Source of the DNA: Deltaproteobacteria bacterium
GTDB taxonomy: Bacteria; Desulfobacterota; DSM-4660; Desulfatiglandales; HGW-15
NCBI GenBank assembly: GCA_016932235.1
Contig: JAFGDF010000174.1
Coordinates: 1-13,668, forward strand
Length of the DNA stretch: 13,668 nucleotides
Direction of reading: 5' to 3'
In this document: positions 9,167 to 13,668 of the stretch, piece after piece
Layout: each line of letters begins with the position of its first letter
Position numbering within the stretch: position 1 is the first letter of the stretch
Made by a program: the position numbers and the translations under genes
Notes under the pieces: generated by a model
What the model was told of the DNA's origin: nothing
Database searches by the model: none
The model's input: the letters and a program-made list of their open reading frames with translations, nothing else

Positions 9167-9258
9167 TATATATTCACACCCTCATTTGATTCGTGTTACT
9201 TGCATAACAATAAAATGTTATAAAAGGTGATACTGGAGATATCCAGCATCTTCCTCCC
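9167..9258 (-). promoter_or_regulatory. 92-base gap inside the glutamate synthase gene set
   Basis: This is the largest non-coding gap in the window, between the FMN-barrel gene and the glutaminase/GXGXG gene. Toward its 5' end on the minus strand it has a nine-pair stem-loop (9250-9229) followed by only a short ACCTTTTAT stretch, so termination is at best partial. Closer to the downstream gene are overlapping inverted repeats: ATAACA-N6-TGTTAT (9204-9221) and TGTTA-N6-TAACA (9194-9209). I found no convincing -35/-10 pair and no GG-N10-GC sigma-54 core. It may adjust expression between the two subunits, by mRNA processing, partial termination or protein binding. Confidence 0.4.
9229..9250 (-). 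terminator. Intercistronic stem-loop (weak or partial terminator, or processing site)
   Basis: On the minus-strand transcript GAUGCUGGA pairs with UCCAGUAUC (nine pairs, one of them G-U) around a UAUC loop. It begins 8 bases after the stop codon of the FMN-barrel gene. The bases after the stem are ACCUUUUAU, a poor U-tract, so efficient rho-independent termination is unlikely. An mRNA-stabilising or processing hairpin at an operon junction is equally possible. The wobble pair works only for the minus-strand transcript, which fits the direction of the genes. Confidence 0.4.
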
Positions 9259-10776
9259 CTAAGAGCCTGGCGCCCGGCGCCCTGACTCTTGCCTTAAATA
9301 ATCCAGGTGAACCAGACAGTCCCTTTGTCCCACAAGCTCCTTAATACTCCGCATTCCCAGCCGTTTCAGAATGCGGGCCAGTTCCTTACGCCAGGACAGA
9401 AAAAGATTAATAATACGCTGGGTGCCCCATTCAATATCCATCAGTTTCATCAATTCAGGATCAGTCGTGGCAATTCCCCTGGCACAGCCTCTTCCGCTTT
9501 CGCAATTATGACACCTCAGACATTCAAGTGCCACCAGATCGGCAGTGCCCGTGCATACTCCATCGGCTCCAAGGGCGATTATTTTTGCCACATCATGGGC
9601 ATTACGGATTCCACCGCTCGCGATCACCGTAATCTTATCTCTTACACCTTCCTCTTTTAGAAATTGATGGACCTTTGGAACGGCATATTCAATGGGCATG
9701 GCTATGTTCTTTTTTGCGATTTCAGGAGCGGCGCCGGTTCCCCCGTAGCTTCCATCAAGATGAATGATATGGGCGCCGGCATAGTAACTTCCAACCGCCA
9801 CCATATCAACATCCGAGGGCGTGGACACCTTTACAGAGATAAGGGCCCAAGGATTTATGGACTTTATCCAGTCTACATGTTTTTTATGGTCTTCAACCGA
9901 ATAGACACTATGGAAAGGGAAGGGTGAAAACAGGGGGTAACCGACGACGGCTTCCCTCATCCTGGCCACTCCCGGTGTCACCTTGTCACCTAAAAGATGG
10001 CCCCCCAGACCGGGTTTGGCTCCCTGGGCATATTTAAACTCCACTATCTTTACCCTGCGGATTGTCTCCTCCCTGACGCCGAAAAGCCCTGTAGCCACCT
10101 GTGTGATAACATTATCATCATATGGTTTCAGTTCATCCGGATATCCTCCTTCCCCTGTACAGCAAAAGGTCCCCAAAGATGCCGCCGCCCTTATCCTGCT
10201 GAGCATGGTGGAAATACTGACCGAACCATAGGACATGCCACCGCCATAAAAAGGCACTTCTATCCGGACCCTGTGGGCGTTATCATTCCTCCTGTTCAGT
10301 TTGACCCCCATATCAAGATCTTCATCCGAATCATTTTCTCCACCGGGGGTGTCACACGGCAGTTTTATACGAAGTTTGTCGAATCCCCCTCCTGAGGCGC
10401 CTACCTTATATTCCAGTCCGGCAGGAGGTACACTCCCGAACTCGGCCATATACCAGGTAGATGCCAGCAGGTCGGCGGTCCAGCGAAAATCTCCGAGGGT
10501 CTCAAAGGTCGGGTTGCTCCCGAGGGAGAGCGCCCCGACCGGGCAGGCCTCGTGGCAAGGCTCCGGGCAATCGCTCCCCACGCACAAATAATGATTTTTT
10601 ACAAATACCCGTCCCCTTTTTATCTCATGTACTCCATAGGGGCATATCTCCACGCATTTCCCGCAGGAGATACAATCCCCTGTCCTGTGAAGTCGATATT
10701 TTCCTATGGGGTTCCTGAAACGAGAAGGGGTATGCTTTATTTCAGGAAGTTTGAATCCTTTATTATTCAATTTCAT
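9259..10776 (-). CDS. Ferredoxin/FMN-barrel glutamate synthase core protein (GltB domain 2, archaeal type)
   Basis: Predicted to perform the synthase half-reaction: ammonia plus 2-oxoglutarate, reduced through FMN, to glutamate. Two N-terminal [4Fe-4S] motifs are visible: CISCGKCVEICP (Cys35, 38, 41, 45) and C-x4-C-x3-C-x3-CP (Cys65, 70, 74, 78). The FMN barrel (about 170-435) keeps the family signatures GGGMSYGS at 178-185, GEGGYPDEL at 208-216, AQGAKPGLGG at 250-259, KVSTPSDVD at 316-324, LDGSYGGTGAAP at 340-351 and ASGGI at 386-390. A cysteine cluster at 419, 422, 425 and 431 leads into GIATTDPEL, the place of the canonical [3Fe-4S] site. No glutaminase domain is present; the next gene downstream supplies it. 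The start at 10776 has a strong GGAGGAG ribosome site and overlaps the upstream paralogue by 14 bases. Built-in ferredoxin domains and the lack of a nearby gltD suggest ferredoxin rather than NADPH as electron source, but this is inference. Confidence 0.9.
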   Translation of the reverse strand: MKLNNKGFKLPEIKHTPSRFRNPIGKYRLHRTGDCISCGKCVEICPYGVHEIKRGRVFVKNHYLCVGSDCPEPCHEACPVGALSLGSNPTFETLGDFRWTADLLASTWYMAEFGSVPPAGLEYKVGASGGGFDKLRIKLPCDTPGGENDSDEDLDMGVKLNRRNDNAHRVRIEVPFYGGGMSYGSVSISTMLSRIRAAASLGTFCCTGEGGYPDELKPYDDNVITQVATGLFGVREETIRRVKIVEFKYAQGAKPGLGGHLLGDKVTPGVARMREAVVGYPLFSPFPFHSVYSVEDHKKHVDWIKSINPWALISVKVSTPSDVDMVAVGSYYAGAHIIHLDGSYGGTGAAPEIAKKNIAMPIEYAVPKVHQFLKEEGVRDKITVIASGGIRNAHDVAKIIALGADGVCTGTADLVALECLRCHNCESGRGCARGIATTDPELMKLMDIEWGTQRIINLFLSWRKELARILKRLGMRSIKELVGQRDCLVHLDYLRQESGRRAPGS

Positions 10777-12157
10777 ACCCCTCCTCCATATTATTCAGGG
10801 ATCCGAACAGGGCATGATCCAGATCATCATAGAAGATCGCCCGGCCGACCTCTCCCCTTAACCTGCGGGCGTCCCTTATTCCCATGGCGCCCATAACTTC
10901 CAGTATCTGACCGTGCCATGCGCTGATAAGATTGACGGTCCTTGATGCCACCCATTTTGATGAACATTGCTCGATATCGACCGGGCAGGGAAGACCCTGC
11001 TCACACCTTCGGCACATCCTGCATTCAAGGGCGATCAGGATCGGAAAATCCACGCATATCGCGTCCGCTCCGCAGATCAGGCCCTTTGCAACCTGTTCCG
11101 CCATTGCGAAACCGCCCCCGGAGATCAGCGTTATTTGATCCCTGATAGATTTTTCCACAAGGTTCATATGAAGGTCACGAATCCCATCCTTGACGAAACA
11201 GGATTCATTATCCCGGGACCTGCCGTGAAAGCTGCCATCAAGATTGATTATTGAAAATCCTGAGTCCAGGAGGGGAATGATATTTTCTTCAACTCCCTGA
11301 ATCATCGGCAACCTTATGGACAGTAGGGCCGATGGATAATATTTCCGCACTTCACGGATGACATTTTCCCAGTTTTTATCCCACAGGATTTCAATGATCC
11401 GTACTCCCTCAATGGAACGGTCAATCTTTGTTTCCGATCCTGCAACAGGTATAAGGTGTGAAGAGAGATCAAGAAGGTCTCCTTCTATCCGGGAAAGGGG
11501 CAAGGCCAGGAATGTTCCCAGACGACGGGCCGCCATTCCCCATCCCTTCAGGGTTTTTATGTTTAAGGAACCAAAGGTGGGAACCCTTAAAATAATAGGC
11601 AAAGGGATATCAACCAGATCCGGTTCATCGGTTTCCATATCCCCGGTTTCCGTAAATACAAGGTTTCCGGGACTCCTTCCCAGATCAACGGCGGTGCTGA
11701 TATATTCCCGTCCGTGTATCCCATCCCTTGTAGGACGAACGATCTCCGACATATCCGTCCACATGGAGTCAAAGCCCGGTCCGATAAAAGGCCCCGGGTA
11801 ACCGGCGCCTGATACCGGAATTTTTCCGGTTTCCGCCTGATACCACAGCCTGGTGATAATGTCAGGAGTCCAGTGGGGATCTCCCATGGCCAAAAATTCA
11901 GGGTTAAGGGACTTCTGGATCAGTTCCTTAGGACAACTCTGGACGCACCTGTAACAGCTCTTACACTGATTATCAATGGAATCGATCATCTGACGCACAT
12001 CAAGTTCACGGTGGTCATAGACCCCGTAGATGCACTGTTTTTTTACACATTCGGCACACTTCAGACAACCCTCTTCCCAGGCTATAATACCTGACCTTGT
12101 AACAGGCTTAAACCTGTTGGGGACATGCCGGGTATGTATCATATATTTAGAGGACAT
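10763..12157 (-). CDS. Degenerate paralogue of the ferredoxin/FMN-barrel glutamate synthase protein
   Basis: 464 residues, homologous along much of its length to the gene downstream. It has two N-terminal [4Fe-4S] motifs (Cys31, 34, 37, 42; and Cys65, 68, 71, 75 followed by Pro). The shared segment NPEFLAMGDPHWTPDI...W.QAETGKIP (about 86-114) matches NPTFETLGDFRWTADL...W.MAEFGSVP in the neighbour. A C-terminal cluster Cys379, 382, 385, 391 also matches the neighbour. The barrel itself has drifted. The GGMSYGS site reads PTFGSLN, the GEGGYPDEL and AQGAKPGLGG loops have no counterpart, KVSTPSDVD is gone and LDGSYGGTG reads LDGSFHGRS, although a GGG phosphate-site-like loop remains near 347. Glutamate synthase activity is therefore unlikely. 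An electron-transfer or scaffold subunit is my inference. The reading frame is intact, so this is not a pseudogene. The start is 3 bases after the metF stop and has a weak ribosome site; Met6 is an alternative. Confidence 0.8.
   Translation of the reverse strand: MSSKYMIHTRHVPNRFKPVTRSGIIAWEEGCLKCAECVKKQCIYGVYDHRELDVRQMIDSIDNQCKSCYRCVQSCPKELIQKSLNPEFLAMGDPHWTPDIITRLWYQAETGKIPVSGAGYPGPFIGPGFDSMWTDMSEIVRPTRDGIHGREYISTAVDLGRSPGNLVFTETGDMETDEPDLVDIPLPIILRVPTFGSLNIKTLKGWGMAARRLGTFLALPLSRIEGDLLDLSSHLIPVAGSETKIDRSIEGVRIIEILWDKNWENVIREVRKYYPSALLSIRLPMIQGVEENIIPLLDSGFSIINLDGSFHGRSRDNESCFVKDGIRDLHMNLVEKSIRDQITLISGGGFAMAEQVAKGLICGADAICVDFPILIALECRMCRRCEQGLPCPVDIEQCSSKWVASRTVNLISAWHGQILEVMGAMGIRDARRLRGEVGRAIFYDDLDHALFGSLNNMEEGYEIE
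10781..10787 (-). promoter_or_regulatory. Strong Shine-Dalgarno site for the FMN-barrel gene, inside the upstream coding region
   Basis: GGAGGAG on the minus strand, with GGAGG six bases before the ATG at 10776, is the clearest ribosome site in the window. It is made from the Glu-Glu-Gly codons near the C-terminus of the upstream paralogue, whose stop codon lies beyond the new start. It supports the chosen start and suggests coupled translation of the two paralogues in similar amounts. Confidence 0.75.
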
Positions 12158-12160
12158 TAT

Positions 12161-13081
12161 CTACACCGGTCTGGGCAAAAGCCCGGCCCTTTCTACAATC
12201 TCTTCAACGGCATCCTCCCATTCTATGGCCATGATATGGACACCGTGAACACCTCTAATCTCTTTAAGCCTCTGGATGGTCTCCAGGCAGATACTTATTC
12301 CTTCTTCTCTCTGCTTATCTTTAGGGACACCGTCCATTCTCCTGATTATTTCATCCGGGATATCAATACCGGATACCCTGTTTTTCATATACTTCGCCAT
12401 TCCGGATGATTTCAAGGGAGTTACCCCACCGAGGATATGAACCCTGTCTGTCAGGCCTCTGTCCCAGGCCATCTCCATCCATTTATGGAATCTATCCATA
12501 TTATAGATGCACTGGGTCTGAATAAAATCGGCGCCGGCTTCGACCTTTTTGGCCAGCCTGACAACACGGAAGGAAAGGGGGTCGGCAAAGGGATTGGCCG
12601 CTGCTCCGATAAAAACCTCCGGAGGCCGGGTCAAAGATTCTCCACCCAGTGTTTTGGCGGCATCTCTCATTCCTCTGACCACCTGAATAAACTGGATGGA
12701 ATCCAGATCAAAGACTCCAAGGGCCTGAGGCTGGTTTCCAAAACACTGGTGGTCACCGGAAAGGCACAATATATTTCGGATACCGATAGCCGAGGCCCCC
12801 AGTACATCCGATTGCAGGGCGATACGATTCCGGTCCCTCACAACAATCTGCAATACAGGGTCAAGACCTTCCCCTTTCAAGAGGCTGCATGCGGCCAGGC
12901 TGGACATACGGACGATCGCGGTCTGGTTGTCCGTTACATTCACGGAATCCACCCTGTCCTTGAGCATTCGGGCCTTGGTGATTATGGTTTCGGGATCAGC
13001 GCCCCTTGGAGGACCACACTCAGCGGTTACTGCAAAATATCCCCCGTCAAGAACACGTTTTAGATTGCTTATCTCTTTCAC
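12161..13081 (-). CDS. metF: 5,10-methylene-tetrahydrofolate reductase, MetF of the MetVF type
   Basis: Reduces methylene-tetrahydrofolate to methyl-tetrahydrofolate through FAD, in methionine synthesis or in the methyl branch of the Wood-Ljungdahl pathway. The 306-residue TIM barrel shows the expected family points: TAECGPPRG with Glu21 in the place of the catalytic glutamate, SVNVTDNQTA at 46-55, LCLSGDH with Asp110 near the flavin, GAAANPF at 159-165, the substrate-site segment QTQCIYN at 188-194, and REEGISICLETIQRL near the C-terminus. It starts with GTG at 13081, which overlaps the metV stop in a GTGA junction, so the two are translationally coupled. The tight pairing with metV marks the two-subunit enzyme known from acetogens and other anaerobes. 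Its electron donor is not evident here; NADH-dehydrogenase-like or Hdr-like partners used by relatives are not in the window. Confidence 0.93.
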   Translation of the reverse strand: MKEISNLKRVLDGGYFAVTAECGPPRGADPETIITKARMLKDRVDSVNVTDNQTAIVRMSSLAACSLLKGEGLDPVLQIVVRDRNRIALQSDVLGASAIGIRNILCLSGDHQCFGNQPQALGVFDLDSIQFIQVVRGMRDAAKTLGGESLTRPPEVFIGAAANPFADPLSFRVVRLAKKVEAGADFIQTQCIYNMDRFHKWMEMAWDRGLTDRVHILGGVTPLKSSGMAKYMKNRVSGIDIPDEIIRRMDGVPKDKQREEGISICLETIQRLKEIRGVHGVHIMAIEWEDAVEEIVERAGLLPRPV

Positions 13082-13668
13082 TTTTGCTGGTCCTCCCTGA
13101 CTATTGTTCTCGGGCCCCGGCCCTGTTTCCTTGACCAGTCCTTTGGGGGATATATCATCTCCAGGCGGTCCAGTGCATTAAAGGATGATAATCTGTCGAT
13201 TATCAACTGCCAGGCGCATGGCACATCAGGATTAGTCTCGCACATACCGTTCATAGATCCACCGCAGGGGCCGTTTAACAGATGCTTCGAGCACCGCGCC
13301 AGAGGGCAGATGCCCCCGAAATAGAAAAGCATGCAATCACCGCATCCAACGCAGTTTTCCATCCAATAACCCTGTTCTCTGGTTTCGCCAAGGAAAAGGG
13401 TGTTAAGTGCCGGGATCACAGGTATTTCCGGATACATTTCAGCCACAGACTGAACACCTGCCCCGCAGCCCAGGGAAAGGATGGCATCATAATCGCTGAC
13501 CATTTCATCCAGTTGAAGCACAAAGTCTTTGACGCACTGACGGTCCAGTGTCTTTTCATGTATGATCTTTTTATCTTCCCCATCCATCTTCATGGCCATG
13601 CGAAGCGCTGAGGCCAGCATGGCCGTTTCCTTTTCTCCCCCTGCCGCACATTCGGCCACGCAGGAGCC
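13078..13668 (-). CDS. metV: MetV, Fe-S/zinc subunit of methylene-tetrahydrofolate reductase (5' end beyond window)
   Basis: The frame is open to the last base of the window and reads GSCVAECAAGGEKE there. This is the internal CGxC...C motif of the family (MTHFR C-terminal-like domain, Pfam PF12225), normally 25-30 residues after the true start. The GTG at 13659 is therefore a valine codon rather than the start, and the gene is cut by the window edge. The visible 196 residues contain a Rossmann-like middle (YDAILSLGCGAGVQSVAEMYP) and a cysteine-rich end: NCVGCGDC, GGICPLARCSKHLLNGPCGG, then MCE and PCAW. These cysteines are suited to the metal or Fe-S centres described for MetV. It partners MetF, with which it overlaps by four bases. 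In Desulfobacterota, metVF often follows hdrA and mvhD genes, which could lie just upstream. Confidence 0.92.
   Translation of the reverse strand, partial: GSCVAECAAGGEKETAMLASALRMAMKMDGEDKKIIHEKTLDRQCVKDFVLQLDEMVSDYDAILSLGCGAGVQSVAEMYPEIPVIPALNTLFLGETREQGYWMENCVGCGDCMLFYFGGICPLARCSKHLLNGPCGGSMNGMCETNPDVPCAWQLIIDRLSSFNALDRLEMIYPPKDWSRKQGRGPRTIVREDQQK

Noticed and set aside
10763..12157. Degenerate FMN-barrel gene as a pseudogene
   Set aside because: The frame is intact over 464 codons, all cysteine motifs are preserved and it is tightly coupled to both neighbours, which argues for a functional product.
12437..13063. Long plus-strand open frame (208 codons) opposite metF
   Set aside because: It is antisense to metF, whose family motifs are all present on the other strand, and its translation resembles no protein family I know.
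13657..13659. GTG as the start codon of metV
   Set aside because: The frame continues upstream without a stop to the window edge and encodes the conserved GSC of the family's CGxC motif, so this codon is internal.

Overview
The window looks like part of a chromosome from an anaerobic, moderate-GC bacterium, most probably a Desulfobacterota (deltaproteobacterial) sulfate reducer or syntroph. That placement is inferred from gene content: a MetV/MetF methylene-tetrahydrofolate reductase of the Wood-Ljungdahl type, an archaeal-style split glutamate synthase carrying ferredoxin domains, an Fe-S type PurF, and a GAF/sigma-54 regulator resembling NifA. I saw no tRNA, rRNA, CRISPR array, insertion sequence or other sign of a mobile element.

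Every supported gene is on the minus strand, so the window reads right to left. In transcription order: metV (13668-13078, its 5' end outside the window), metF (13081-12161), a degenerate ferredoxin/FMN-barrel glutamate-synthase paralogue (12157-10763), a ferredoxin/FMN-barrel glutamate synthase core protein with intact motifs (10776-9259), a fused glutaminase plus GXGXG protein (9166-6527), carA (6520-5384), carB (5368-2096), purF (2142-682) and the 5' part of a GAF-domain sigma-54 activator (608-1, 3' end outside). Most junctions are overlaps or gaps of 3-15 bases. Only two gaps exceed 50 bases, 9167-9258 and 609-681, and both hold inverted repeats. This looks like one operon or two or three closely linked transcription units.

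The genes share a theme. Three proteins take ammonia from glutamine through a glutaminase domain: the 879-aa glutamate synthase protein (class II), CarA (class I) and PurF (class II). Together they supply glutamate, carbamoyl phosphate for arginine and pyrimidines, and the first committed step of purine synthesis. MetVF supplies methyl-tetrahydrofolate, and purine synthesis also draws on the folate one-carbon pool. A regulator of the nitrogen-control type at the end of the string would fit joint control by nitrogen status, but this is inference.

The most unusual part is the glutamate synthase. The canonical single GltB chain (glutaminase - central - FMN barrel - GXGXG) is here divided. The glutaminase and GXGXG domains are fused to each other, while the FMN barrel is a separate protein with two N-terminal [4Fe-4S] motifs. 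That protein has a tandem paralogue which keeps all the Fe-S motifs but has lost most of the FMN and substrate signatures. No NADPH-dependent GltD subunit is in the window.
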